Below, one piece after another: positions 32,610 through 45,187 of a DNA stretch of 64,000 nucleotides. Every line of letters starts with the position of its first letter. Position 1 is the stretch's first letter. Source of the DNA: Mesotaenium endlicherianum (Eukaryota; Streptophyta; Zygnematophyceae; Zygnematales; Mesotaeniaceae); the NCBI GenBank assembly GCA_009602735.1, contig WELA01004268.1, positions 1,260,363 through 1,324,362 of the forward strand. Reading direction: 5' to 3'. The position numbers were made by a program, and so were the translations under genes. The notes beneath the pieces are model-generated. The model was not told the DNA's origin. It searched no databases and was given only the letters and a program-made list of their open reading frames with translations.

Positions 32610-34911
32610 TCCAAGTACCACCTGTAGAACAACTCTTGTATAGGAAGGGGGCTGAGATCAAAGGTGCGCGCAGTGAAGCTTGAGCGCACACGGTTGTAGA
32701 GAGTGCAGCTGCTGACGACGTCAGTCACGACCTTAGTCATGCCGTGCCACCAGTACTCAGCCTGCAGGAGGCTAAGCGTGCACTTAACACCGAAGTGTCT
32801 AAGGGTCTCATTATAATAAATTGACTTAACAAATTAATGAAAGACCTTCATATCAACAAGCAATCTTTATGGTATTTTCTATAAATCGTTTTAACAGTAA
32901 AAGACAACACACTAGCAGAGAACAGTACTCACTAGTCAAATGCAAGTAAACGAGCATCCATCATGCAATCAGTAAACTCATACATAAGTAAGGTTAGAAG
33001 ACAGTTCGCATCAATGGCTTTCCGCCTTGGATTCAGATTTCTCTCAGTAAGCTGTACAAGAGAATTGGCCTCGTTTCCAAATGCCGAACTCGAGGAAAAT
33101 ACCTAACCTATATACATGGAATGAGTTTACTGTTCAACGACAAGTGCGATGGCATCGCCTACCCGGGAGTTAACCTCGTCGGTAGGACCTCGGCTAACCA
33201 AATCCAGAGCCATCTCCCATCATCCCAAATCGCCACCCACCTTAAGGGTGTCATTTGGCCACTCATCTAGCACACCACACTTAGATGCATAACTAGGCAG
33301 TTCGCCGCTACCGAGTACGGCAGTCAGCTGGCTGTCAAAGAATGTGCCGGGACGTTGATCTAAGTCAGCAAGCTGACTATAGGTGACTTCAGCCTGCTGC
33401 TCCCGGCTGAGTCATTAAATTAAGTGTTAAACATCGAGCAAACTTAATATTAACTAAAGTTCAGCAAATTGAACTTACTTAACTATTATATATAAATGAG
33501 TGTTATATCTACTCAATATAAATGAGTATTATATCTACTCAATATACTGATCCATTACACTCATGCACTGTGCGCACCAGCTGACTCTGTATAGCAGGAT
33601 TGGGCACCACCAAGATTGAGGCGTCTGCCATGACCCGCCTAATGCGCCCCTCCATGAAGACGAAGTTGCGGCTGCGTTTGAGGACGCGATTGCGCTCTCT
33701 TGCGTTGGTGCCGGGCGCCAGCTCCTTAGTGGCAACGTACTGCATCGCGGCAATGTCGTTCTACACATCCTTGGGCCCACGCTGCCAGCCATTCTGCTCT
33801 GCTGGTGCGGCCAGCACTAGACGTCGCGTGTCAACCACCACCACGCCGCGGTCAATGAGTCCCGCGGGCCGTGCGTCATTGTCAACTGTGAAGGCCAGGA
33901 GGGCCGCTGCATGCTAGGCCACTGGCTCGTCCTCATCATGGCAAGTCACAGTAAGGTCCCTCAAAGAAGGCAGCAGGTTGCGGCTGAGGCCGTCGGCGTC
34001 CATCTTGATTGTCCCTGGGCGGTGGTGCACGTCAAACGTGTACTCCTGCAGGATAAGTGCCCATCGCGCGTACTTGCTTGTTAGGCGCCCCGACGTCATG
34101 AGCCACTTGAGTGGTTGATGGTTAGTGACCAGGCGGAAGCGCGTGCCGTAGAGGTAGTGCCTGAAGTGTACGATTGCCCAGACCGCTGCCAGACACTCCC
34201 CCTCGTGAGAGCCGTAGTTGCTCTCGATACGGTTGTTGCTGCGGCTGGCGTAGGCCACCACATGCTCAAAGCCGTCGTGCTCCCGTACCAGCACCGCCCC
34301 CAGCTCCGCCTCTGACCAGTCGGTGTGGAGGATGAAGGGCTTTGTGTGGTCGGGTCGTCGCAACACTGGGGCGCTCACCGGCAGCTCCTTGAGCTTGGCG
34401 AACACCGCCTACTGCTCTATCCCCCACACATAGGCCACCCCCTTCCGCAGTAGCGAGCTCGCTGAAGCCAGGCACAAAGCGGCTGTAGTAGTTGGCAATC
34501 CCAAGGAAGGCCCTCAGCTGCAAAATGTCGGTTGGCGGCAGGATGCCCGTAGTGGCCGAGATCTTGGCCAGTTACGGGGCCAACCCAATAGAGGAGAGGA
34601 GATGCCCGAGGTACTCCACCTCTCGGGTCCTAATGGTGCACTTGCCTGGATGGCACTCCCGGCGGCCTCCAAGCGGTCCAGGACTGCAGTGATGTGCGCC
34701 ACATGCTCCTCAAATGTCTCACTGAAGACGAGCACGTTGTCGATGTAGCACCGGGCAAAGGACAGGCTTGCCAGCTACTTGTCCATGACTCGATGGATGG
34801 TGGCAGGGGCGTTCTTCAAGCCAAAGGGCATCACCCTCCACGTACTCGTAGAGGCGCTGTGTCCCCCAGAACGTCGTCTTGTGCTGATCCTCCTCTGCAA
34901 TAGATATCCGG
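32610..34911 (-). pseudogene. Element E, right part: gypsy RT, RNase H and start of integrase
   Basis: Minus-strand pol relic of a gypsy lineage different from A/C/H. From right to left: end of reverse transcriptase (ISIAEEDQHKTTFWGTQ, about 34910-34850, and LVFSETFEEHVAHI, about 34730-34690); connection (RAFLGIANYYSRFVPGF, about 34515); RNase H (FILHTDWSEAELGAVLV, then SRSNNRIESNYGSHEGECLA and VTNHQPLKWLM, 34330-34080); and the integrase zinc part (H-F-G...C and YWWHGM, 32806-32620). The integrase continues at 925-1 beyond element D. A solo LTR interrupts it. Many breaks; old. Confidence 0.87.
32812..33559 (-). repeat. Solo LTR of the A/C/H family inside element E
   Basis: A single LTR ending ACTGATCCATTACA, with TSD CTCAT on both sides (32807-32811 and 33560-33564). 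Its first bases read TATAATAAATTGAC where the family has TGAAATGAATTGAC. Diverged from the LTRs of A and C, hence older. No internal DNA remains, as expected from LTR-LTR recombination. Confidence 0.9.
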
Positions 34912-35444
34912 CAATTACTGACTCTTACCCCAGCATCTTGCACTCTGTCCAAATCTGGTGCAAAGAAGCGCTCGCAATAAGAATTTTCTTCGTTTGCGGA
35001 AATCTGGCGAGACTTGTCTCTCGACGTTTGCTCACTCCACAGGTTGTCAGGTAGCTCAAAGGTCCCACTCCTTCGTGGACTCTGGCTTGAATCAGATTCT
35101 TCCACAAGCTCCACAGGGTGGTTAGAATCTACCACTCTTGAATCGCATGTATGGTTGGATTTCTGCGGGTCCCCTTCCAAGTTGAGCACTGGCAATCCTC
35201 ACAGGCCTCAATCCCCAATTTGTTTCGGAATTCTTGTTCGCCTAAACCAATCAACTGAAGCTCACAGAAGTAGGACAGGAGCGTCGTACTTCTAAGTACA
35301 CTTCTGCCCGAGTTGAGAGTTGCACAAGTGAATAAATCCTAGTTTCTAGATATGACGTCTAAGCAGATCTACACAACAACACCAAGTTTCAGAGGTAATC
35401 GTCCACCAGGGCTTTCGCTTAACTTCCACCTAGTCACAGTTTAT
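34912..35444 (-). other. DNA between element E and the G-type LTR, possibly leader of element G
   Basis: Minus-strand frames are protein-like (VDSNHPVELVEESDSSQS, LSRQISANEENSYCERFF-type composition) but match nothing I know. It adjoins the end of a G-type LTR (35445), so it may be the leader and start of gag of an element G whose remainder is lost; the junction with E near 34911 shows no TSD. Confidence 0.4.
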
Positions 35445-35721
35445 GAAAGGGGCAAAGTGCCCTAGTGGAAGCGTAGTGACTCACAAGGAACCAAGCTATT
35501 TGCAATCATACCCTAGAGTGCAGCGGCATATCACTAAGAAAGCTTAGGCAAGAAAGTGGAATCGGATGAATGGTCTTGTTATTACACAAAAATGAAAAAG
35601 TTATGCCTATTTATATTTTTTTACGACGACTGCTTGCTTCTAGGAGGGAGGGCCGCTTAGCAACAAGAATTCCAAGTGTTTGTCAAATCGATCCTTCCAA
35701 AATATTCGTAAGTAGGCCAGA

Positions 35722-36439
35722 TGAAATGAATCGACTTACCAAATAGGCGATTAACAATTAATGAAGATATTTATATCAGCAAGTAATCTTCATGGTATTT
35801 TCTGTTAATCGATTAAACAGCAAGAGATAACACACTAGCAGTGGACAATACTCGCAAGTCACATGGAAGTAAACTAGCATCAATAATGCAATCAGTAAAC
35901 TCATACATAAGCAAGGCTAGAAGACAGTGCATATTAATGGCTTCTCGCCTTTGATTCAGATCTCTCTCGGTAAGCTGTACAAGCGAATGGCCTCGTTTCC
36001 AAATGCCAAACTCGAGAGCAATACCTAGCATATGTACATGGAATGAATTTACTGTTCAACGGCCAGTGCGATGGCACCGCCTACCCGGGAGTTAACCACG
36101 TTGGTAGGACCTCGGTTAATCAAATTCACCGCCATCTCCCATCATCCCGAATCGCCATCCATCCTAAGGATGTCATTTGGCCATTCATCTAGCTCACCAC
36201 ACTTAGATGCATATTCACGCAGTTTGCTGCTATTGAGTACGGAAGTCAGCTGGCTGTCAAATAATGTGTCAACAAACTGACCTAATTTGACTTCAGCCTG
36301 CTGCTCCCGGCTGAGTCATTAAGTTGATTATTTTATAAGGTCCAGCAGACTCAATATTAACTAAAGTTCAGCAGGCTGAACTTATCTAACTATTACATTT
36401 AAATGAATATTATATCTACCAATATACTGATTCATTACA
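35722..36439 (-). repeat. Left (3') LTR of element H
   Basis: TGAAATGAATCGAC...TTCATTACA. Followed by TCCCTCCAACTT (purine tract on the minus strand) and an imperfect stem-loop (about 36457-36473). Confidence 0.92.
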
Positions 36440-36610
36440 ATCCCTCCAACTTAACAGGTTGTCGTCTCGACCACACTAACACTGGGTACATGGTTTTTCT
36501 CAACTGAAAGTACTGATCGCCCTCCCACCGCCTCTTGCCCCAACACTGGTGCTTAACTGTGGGAATCATTAGTAACAATGTGCTGTCCCTCCGCCCTCAG
36601 CCTACTGCCC

Positions 36611-39050
36611 TTATGAGGGAGATGTTCCTGGGGCTCTACGATCAGGGGAGCAAGACTGGGAGCCAGACCTCCTCCTTCTGTCTTGGAATCTCCTGAAGCT
36701 TGGGGGCTCCGAGTAGGGAGAACCAAGGGGTAAACGCAGTAACCGGGCTGTTTCCTCCTGCACAGTCTGAAAATGAAGGGAGGCAACCTTTTTCTGGGCA
36801 TCCCTCAAACTGACAGGTACATATACCGGCATCTCAGAAGGATGTTGCATGACATGAGCCAAGGGCACATGTCCCCTCTGCGAGGAAGATGCTGGCAGGC
36901 CTTTGACTATTTCTCTAGCAGCCCTCCTGTCTGCCCAGTCTGATTGGATCTCTGCGCCTGCAAATGGGCTCTATCCTTTGGCAATTCCCAGCCAAGTGAT
37001 ATCTTCCTCTTCAGCGAGCTGGTGCAGAGCTATGTCTGCCCTGGCCAACCCAATCTTCTCCATTACAGGAGATGTGGCAGGTGTCTTGGTCATTGCGGGG
37101 CTACTGTCCTCTTCCTCGCCTTCCTCCTTTTCTTCCCCAAGCTCCTCTGAGACTGCTGGAGTCTCCTCTGTCAACTGCTCCAGCTCTTCCCGAGAAAAAG
37201 AATACCCCACTGACCTTCCCTTTTTGGGTGCTGGTGGGGGCTGTTGATTCCTGACCGCATACAGGTCTCTCTCCTCTTGCTTGCTTGCCCATTTGGCATA
37301 AGCGTGCCTTGCTTTAGAGAACGACTCTTGGGCCCTGCTCCTGTCCTCCTGCATTTCTTGACTGATGCAGTCTCTTACTCCATCCAATATTGGCTCTCAA
37401 GCTGCAATGTGAGGGGGCAACACTATGTATCCTGTAGGTATGTTAGGAAATCTTCCTCCCTTGCCCTGTCATTTTGCTGGTCCCTCATGTTAATGGTCAT
37501 CCACCGCCAATCGGTGGACTTTTGGAAGAAGGCAGGGTCTGTCCTTTTGAGCGTGCAAGGTACCAATGCCCTGCGAAGTCCAGCTGATTGGTTTCCCTGG
37601 CCAAGAATTCCGAGCTCCTTCTCTCCACCTCATTATACATGGCCTTAAACCTGTTATGGATTGTAGAGTCCTTAAAGTTGTCCGCGTCCATGGAGATTTT
37701 CCTGATGTCCCTATCTTTTCTGGATACTCAAAATCGATAAAATTTCTTCCTCATTCACTTGGGCCATTGCCCTGGCCTCGCTGACCGTATTTCCTACCAT
37801 CCTGGCATCATCGTGGTAGAGGAGGAGTCCTTCGCTGACCTCGATATACTTGTCAAAGTTTTTGGATGTCTCCCCTTCCCTCTGCAGGATGTCCTTCTGC
37901 GACTCACTGCAACTTCTCTGGGCATACTTGAAGGCCTCCTCCAGTAGATCAAAGTCCTTGCCCAGCTGCAACGAGCAGAGGGTCTTAGTGGAAACGTAGT
38001 AACTCATGAGGAAAAGAACTAGTTGTAATCATACTAGAATGTGCAGCGGCATATCACTAAGAAAGCTTAGGAAAATTACTCAACATTTTGAGTGGCAAGA
38101 AACTGCTCACAAATGAACTCGGATGAAAGGCCTTGTCATTACAAACCCGTAGAAGTTTACAGAAGTCAAAACTGATAAGAAAGGAAATAGTTATGTCAAT
38201 TTATAATTTTCTACGACGGCCGTTCGCCCCTAGGCAGGAGGGCCGCTTAGCAACGGATTTTCAAATGTTTGTCCAATCGTCCCTTCCAGAATATTCGTGA
38301 GAAAGCCAGATCAGTCTCATCTGACGTGTCGGACGGATTTGACGTCCACATGCATGCATCGAAATATGTAGAACATACTAACTTAGACGCGCTAGGCTAA
38401 TTCGAACTTCTAGGTAAATCGACTTAGTCGGCACTCCGCGTTAGCCGAACTTACGTGAAGGTTCGAATACACTCTAACCGGCCAGATTGCTCGACGCTGT
38501 CGGTCAATCCGACGGTCGCGCTCACCGCAAATTAAGGACAATCGTGAACCGACCACAAAACTAATTAAACTTCGGAAGTCCATAACTCGCTCAATACTTA
38601 ACCGAATTCGATAAACTTTATATCAAAATGATCACAAAAATGCACTTCATACTTCTATGTAGTCAAAATATACTTTCATGAAACTCAAGAATGCACTTTA
38701 TAAACCTATGACCTTACACCAGCACTGTGTAGCGGGAGCTGCTGATTCTCCTCTGTTCTTCTTCTTCAGCCTGCTGCTTCCGCCTCTCCTCAGCTTGCCT
38801 CTCCTCCTCTGCCTTCTTGGCCTCCTCTGCAGCTTGTCTGTCCAGTTCTTCCTGCCTCAGCCTGGCCTGTTCCTCCTCCTCCTTCTTCTTTTGTGCCTCC
38901 CGCTGTTGTTGGAGTCGTTGTGATTGCCGAGTGGAGATGGAGGATGATTTGATGTCGCCGTGGAATTGCAAGTATTCTACATGTGCTTCCTCCGCTCTTC
39001 TCTTCCTTATAACTTCCGACTTCTAAGTCATCCTGCTCAATCATAAACAC
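36611..39050 (-). pseudogene. ORF3 of element H, split by a solo LTR
   Basis: Minus-strand ORF3 of the A subfamily. The N-terminal coiled-coil half is at about 39020-38719 (EEEEQARLRQEELDRQAAEE) and the rest at about 37966-36611, with DFDLLEEAFKYAQRS, LARETNQLDFAGHWY and HVMQHPSEMPVYV. The solo G-type LTR lies between the halves. Several breaks. Confidence 0.8.
37967..38718 (-). repeat. Solo G-type LTR inside ORF3 of H
   Basis: 752 bp. On the minus strand it runs TGTAAGGTC...CGTTGCA, with perfect TSD CCAGC (37962-37966 and 38719-38723). It is the only uninterrupted copy of the G-type LTR here and lets the split copy at 35445/47678 be recognised. Confidence 0.9.
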
Positions 39051-39469
39051 AATGCAGTCAATGAAGTCATGGTACTTTGCCGCTACTGAGTACCCTTAGT
39101 GGAGAAGAACGTGGTAGGGAGAGTTCCAAGTGTGTAATACCTTGTGTGAGTGAGTAGAAGAGGAGAATCAAGTCAGAGAGAAAAAGTGAGTGTGAGCGCA
39201 AGTTGAGTGTGTAAAATGATTACATAAAAAATTGCCTGGCTGATCCCGAGACGGAACACACTCCCTCCAACTTAGTTTCAAGGTGGGTTGCCTGTCACAA
39301 CTGTCACTATCTGTCACCAACTGTCACGTTTAACTGTCACATTCCCCTCCAACATACTTGGAGACAGGGCACCCAGTCACCTGTCCAGGGCGACTAAGAT
39401 GACAGTTAGGGAGGTGTGCCAACCGCCCGAAGGTGGAACCGCTTCAACGCCCCTTTGGCATTGTTCAGC

Positions 39470-40690
39470 TGGTCTTTAAATTCCCAACTGTCCCCGGAGG
39501 CATCCATCTGACCAGGTACTTAATGACATATTTAGATAATCGACGGACAGAGCGAGCGTCTAAAATCTCCTCGACCTCATATTCCCTAGGGTCGCCATCC
39601 CGGACAACGAGGACCGGTCCCGGTTGGACAGGTAACCGACCTGTGAACAGTGTGTCCCCTTTGATGTACGGTTCCAGGAGGGAGACATTAAAGACTGGGT
39701 GACCCTTGTATTCTGCTGACATGTTCGGTTTGTAAGCATTCTGAACGACACGGCGCACCACCGAATATGGACCGACCCAGACCGGACCAAGCTTTTTCTT
39801 GTCCACACCAGGCAGGTACAGGTGTTGAGAATGTAGTTTGACCAAATCGCCCTTAGAAAATGTCCGTCCTCGACGGTGCTGATTAGCGTGTTTTTGTTGA
39901 TTCTCTTGGATTTTGTGCAGGTTTTGTTGGACTTCTGACAGGGTGTCAGCAAACTCCTCGGTTAACTATTGGGAAATTGGATTGTCAATCCCTCAGGGTG
40001 AGTTAAAGACTCCCCTAGTACATCTAAAGGAGACTTAAGGACTCTACCCAGACTAAGTTCCAAAAGAAGTCTTTTTCGTTGACACGTGCACCGCACTGTT
40101 GACCGCAAACTGGATTTGAGGCAACAGGTCATCCCAATTGTCTTGTTTTTGGTTAATATATGCTGCCAGCACCTCTTACAAAACTCGGTTAGTTCTTTCG
40201 GTCTGCCCAATCTGAAGGTGGTTTGCTGTGCTGAGCAGCTGTTTGACTCCCATTAACCCCATTAAAGCTCTCCAGAACTTAGAGGTAAATTTTGAGTCTC
40301 TGTCTGAGACGATATTAGAGGGTAGCCCATGTTGGCATACTGCATGGTTGTAGAACTGTCTCGCTGTTTCGAGTGCAGTTACATTGACAGTTGTGGGGAT
40401 GAAAATGACCATTTTTGTCAGTTTATCCACTACTACCAGTATCGAATTATGCCCATTGGCAGTTCTTGGTAGTGTTACCACCCAGTCCATGGATATTGTT
40501 TCCCAGCGTCCAGCGGGGATGTGCAGTGGTTGTAAGAGACCCCCCGGTGGTGAATCTCTAGACTTATCTCTCTGACACTGATCACAAGACTTAACATATT
40601 TCAAGACCTCCCGAGGTAACCATCCAAATGATAATGTTTTGTCAGTTTGCCAACAGTTTTGGCCTGCCCCAAATGCCCACCCAGTAAACT
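39470..40690 (-). pseudogene. Integrase and chromodomain region of element H
   Basis: CDQCQRDKSRDSPPGG, the DDE core (MDWVVTLPRTANGHNSILVV, IVSDRDSKFTSKFWRALM), the GPF/Y motif (KLGPVWVGPYSVV) and a chromodomain start (YEVEEILDARSVRRLSKYV) are readable in order on the minus strand. Fossil part of H. Confidence 0.88.
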
Positions 40691-40999
40691 GTTATGCGCT
40701 TGACTCAGTAAGAAGTACCATATTGCCAAGTTATTAGGAATGACCAGCTTCAGCCTGCCTGAAGTGGTATAGTCACCCAGACCCCTCCCTTAAGCCTATA
40801 CCCCAATGCAGTAGCAGGACACACACCATCAGTTGGGCTGGGCTCAAATGTTGGGTTAAAAAGGTAGGCTTTCCTAAGTTGTTCATGAAAGGACTTATTC
40901 ACCTTTAGTGAAGTGATTGCACAAAGGATATTATCTACAGCCTGCTGACTAAAGTTCCTTTCTTGCAAGTCAGGTCGTCAAGAGAGTACATCAGCAGGA

Positions 41000-42260
41000 T
41001 TTAACTTCCCTGGTTTGTAGTCGATATGGACTTGGAACTGCTCCAGCATCTGGCTTCAGCGGTTCTCCCTCCTCGACAACTTGTACTTCTTCTGAAAGTG
41101 AGTCAGAGCTAGATGATCTGTAATCACCTTAAAAGCTCTACCATGTAAGTATGCTCTCCACTGTTTGAGCACATGAATGATAGCAAGCAGATCTTTATCT
41201 TGCAAAGAATCGTTAATTTCAACTGGGTTGAATTTCATAGACTCATACAGCACAGGGTGCCACTCCTGCCGTACCTTACCATCCTTTGTGGTTTTGTCAG
41301 CAGGCTGCTATAAAATAGCCCATATGGCAAAGTGAGAAGCATCAGTAACCACCTGCACAGGTTTGCTTGGGTCATACACGGCTAGCACAAGAGCAGAGCA
41401 AAGAGCATCTTTAAGGGTCTAGAAGGCCGCATGCTGCTCTTCCCCCCACACATACCTTCTTAGTAAGGTCAGTCAGTTTACAAGCCTTTGTAGAATAATT
41501 CTCAAGCAATCTTCTATAGTAGATAGCCAACCCAAAGAAGGATCTAACTTCAGAGACAGACTGTGGTACAGGCCAGTCCCTTATGGTCTGGACTTTCATA
41601 GGATCCCCACTGATGCCTTCTTTATTGACAACGTGGCCTAGGAATTCAAGACTTTCCGTGAAGAAATCACACTTGCTCATTTTAGCATATAACTGATTTC
41701 TTCTCAGAGTGTCCATGACTGTCTTTAAGTGTTTAGTATGTTGAGCTTCATCTTTAGAGAAAATTAAAATATCATCCAGGAAGACTTGCACAAACTTATC
41801 CACGTAAGGTCCGAAAATGTCATTCATAGCACCCACGAAGGTTGCAGGAGCATTAGTCAGTCCAAATGGCATCACGTTGAACTCATAGTGTTCATAACGT
41901 GTGCGGAAGGCCGTCTTGTGTTCATCCCCCTCAGCAATTCTGATTTGATGATAACCACTCTTGAGATCTATCTTACTGAACACCTTAGCACCAGACAGGG
42001 TATCAAGCAAGTCCTCGATTCTGGGTAAAGCATACATGTTCTTTACTGTGATTCTTTTAAGAGCTCTGTAATCAACGCACATCCGCATACTCCCATCTTT
42101 TTTCTTAACAAAGAGGATGGGTGCATCATAAGGTGATTCACTGGGGAAAATGTAACCATTCTTCTCAAGCTCTGCAATCTGTGTTTTCAACTCTTCGCTC
42201 TCCACATAGAACAAGTCATAAGTGCGCTGCCATGGTAGTTGACTTCCAGGCAATAAGTCA
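41000..42260 (-). pseudogene. Reverse transcriptase and RNase H region of element H
   Basis: [45 protein letters not shown] and [14 protein letters not shown] are followed by the connection and an RNase H remnant ([14 protein letters not shown]). Fossil part of H. Confidence 0.9.
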
Positions 42261-42684
42261 CCCTGTAATCCACTTCCCTCTTAGGAGGTAGTCCTGGAGG
42301 CATATTAAAAACATCAGTGTACTGAACAACAATTTTTGAAGCATTAGGGTGCGCCGGAGGGCTTACCTTTTTCTCAACAACTTCTTCAGGTTAAGGGGGT
42401 ACCTCTCTTAGCAGCAGACAGAACAATCTGTCGTCCTTGTGGTCTCAGCTTTCGATGAAATCTATTGCATTCAACAGTTTGCATCCTCTTGGAAGCCTCT
42501 CCTTTTCCTTCATTTGCCATCCATACAGAACAAGAGGAAGAGGATTGGTGGGTGCCAAGTTAGTCTGCCCATCACTGGCTCCTCTCACTTTAACTGTACC
42601 TCTGCTCCAACACACTTCAGCTTGATGTCTATTAAGCCAGGACCTGCCTAGCACGAGATCATAAAAGCCAGTGTTGAGTACCTC

Positions 42685-43187
42685 TGTAGTGATTTGAAAT
42701 ATTATATATTAGTATGCATATATTTTAATGTTTTCAAATATATTTGGAGTAGTAATGTGTGGAGTCAAGTGTGAATAGGTACTCTAGTAACTTGGTTCAT
42801 GTCCTTTGAACCTTCCAAGGCATTTTCGAAGTTAGAGGAAAGACCTAGAAGAACTCCATGTGGCAAAAGTCAGATGTGCCATTTTTAGGTCAAAAGGACA
42901 TGTGTACATTATTCTAGAAAGAGGTGGCAAATTTTGGGATGTGTTGGGTGCCAACACATCAACATACACTTTCCTAGAAATTACTTATGTAGCAAGTATA
43001 TAAACAAGAGCTAGAACATAGAAAGACATTCCAGAATCACTCTTGTACTTGCCAAAATCCAGAAATATATTAACTTTCAAGAAGCCATCTCTCTTTCAAG
43101 AAGCTACCACTTGTGTTCAGAGATTCTTGTCTTGAATAGATTAAGTATTATATTTCACTAAGTACTTCATCTATCTGTTTCACTACA
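42685..43187 (+). repeat. Copia-like solo LTR inside element H
   Basis: 503 bp between perfect TSDs ACCTC (42680-42684 and 43188-43192). Ends are TGTAGTGA...TCACTACA, an 8-bp terminal inverted repeat with TG...CA. A TATA box (TATATAAAC, 42997-43005) indicates plus orientation. AT-rich, unlike the gypsy LTRs around it; size and ends fit Ty1/copia, but with no internal region the superfamily is an inference. Confidence 0.82.
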
Positions 43188-43758
43188 ACCTCAAATGTAA
43201 GCGTTTCAGTTAGAACTCCAATGGCAAAACCTTACTGGACCTCAATAGGCTTGGTTATAACTCCTCCCGAGATACTTGAGGCATCTCCAAGGAATACTTT
43301 TCTATTCCCTTCGGTGACAATAGGCAGCCTTAACTAAGTCCTTTTGGATGAAAGTATGTGACACCCCTCTGTCAACAAATGCCCTCACCTTCCTACCTGC
43401 AATTATGCAATGCAGTAGGATAGGGGGGACTGTCTTTTCCTGACTTTCGCATTGTTCTCCTGACTTAGCAAAGAATTGTTAGACATCAGGTGGAACAAAA
43501 TCATCCAGAGTGTGCATTCTCTGGAGATCTATATTGCTCATGGTCTCCTTAATCTGTTTGTCAGGCATGCATAGTGAATCCAGTTCAGCAGGACCCATAC
43601 CTGCTACAAGGGCAGCTAGTGACAACTCACTATCTCTAGTATCCTCACAGTCATTGGATTGGATTATTGATTGTTGCTGTCTTTTAGAGGCTGGTCTTTT
43701 CTCTCGACCTTTGGGATGTGCTTGACTGGACACTTCTCTCTGAAGTGACCCAGCTGCT

Positions 43759-43804
43759 GGCAATGGAAGCAAACATATTTTGCTGAGGCTGGTCTCGGCT
43801 TAGT
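43759..43804. repeat. Duplication of about 45 bp flanking the inverted ORF3 piece, copy 1
   Basis: Ends ATTTTGCTGAGGCTGGTCTC then GGCTTAGT, and is repeated at about 45188-45232. Confidence 0.75.
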
Positions 43805-45187
43805 ACCTTATCCGATGGAAGGGTTACGATGCCTCTCGGGACACTTGCGAATTTAAAGACCAGCTGACCAATGCCAAAGGGGCGTTGAAACGGTTCCACC
43901 TTCGGGCGGCTGGGGCACCGCCCTAAGTGTCCCTTCAGTAATCATGGGAAGGTGACAGGAGGTCCTGTCTCCATATAAGTTGGAGGGGGATGTCACAGTT
44001 AGTGACAGTTGTGACAGGCAGCCCACCTTTAAAATTAAGTTGGAGGGAGTGGTATTCTCTGATCACCATATTACACACTCAACCTGCGCTCACACTCACT
44101 TGCTCTCTACCTCAATTTTCCCTTATATTCACTCACACCAGGTATTCCACACTAGAAACTCTCCCGATCGCGTTCCTCTTCATCAAGGGCACTCAGTAGC
44201 GGCAAAATATCATGACTTCACTAATTGCATTGTGTTTACGATTGAGCAGGATGACTCAAAAGTCGGAACTCAAGAGGAAGAGAAGGGCGGAAGAGGCACA
44301 TGCAGAATACTTGCAATTCCGTAGAGACATCGAATCATCCTCCATCTCCGCTCGGGAATCACAACGACTCCAACAACAGCGGGAGGCACAGAAGAAGAAG
44401 GAGGAGGAGGAACAGGCCAGACTGAGGCAGGAAGAAATGGACAGAAAAGCTGCAGAGGAGGCCAAGAAAGCAGAGGAGGAGAGGCAAGCTGAGGAGAAGC
44501 GGAAGCAACAGGCTGAAGAAGAAGAACAGAGGAGAATCAGCAGCTACTTCTACACAGTGCTAAGCAAGGGCTTTGATCTACTGGAGGAGGCCTTCAAGTA
44601 TGCCCAGAGAAGTCGCAGTGAGTCGCAGAAGGAAATCTTCCAGAGGGAAGGGGAGACATCCGAAAACTTTGACAAGTATATAGAGGTCAGCACGGAACTC
44701 CTCCTCTACCACGATTACGCCAGGATGGTAGGATATACGGTCAGAGAGGCCAAGGCAATGGCCCAGGTGAACAAAGCAGGGTCTGTCTCGATTCCTGGTA
44801 TCTGGGGGGAAGACAGGGTCATCAGGATGATCCCCATGGACGCGGACAGCTTCAAGGACTCAACACCCCATAACAAGGCCATGTATAATGAGGTGGAGCG
44901 AAGGAGCTGGGAATTCTTGGCCATGGAAACCAGTCAGCTGGACTTTGCAAGGCACTGGTACCCTTGTACTCTTAAAAGGACAGACCCTGCCTTCTTCCAA
45001 AAGCCCACCGATTGGCGGTGGATGACCATCAACATGAGGGACCAGCAGAATGACAGGGCGACGGATGAGGATTTTTTGACAGACCTAAAGGGGAACATAG
45101 TATTGCCTCCTCACATTGCGGCTTGGGACCCAAGATTGGATGGAGTCAGAGACTGCATGAGCCAAGAGATGCAGGGGGACAGAANAT
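43805..45187 (+). pseudogene. Inverted chromodomain-end/ORF3 piece inside gag of element H
   Basis: About 1.38 kb, plus-stranded within minus-stranded H. It is colinear with element A from about 9474 to 10864: end of chromodomain, spacer with TGACAG motifs, and ORF3 from MTQKSELKRKRRAEEAHAEY (44248) to SQEMQGDR. It is bounded by a direct repeat of gag DNA of about 45 bp and by one N. Same kind of event as at 30730-31800. Confidence 0.85.
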
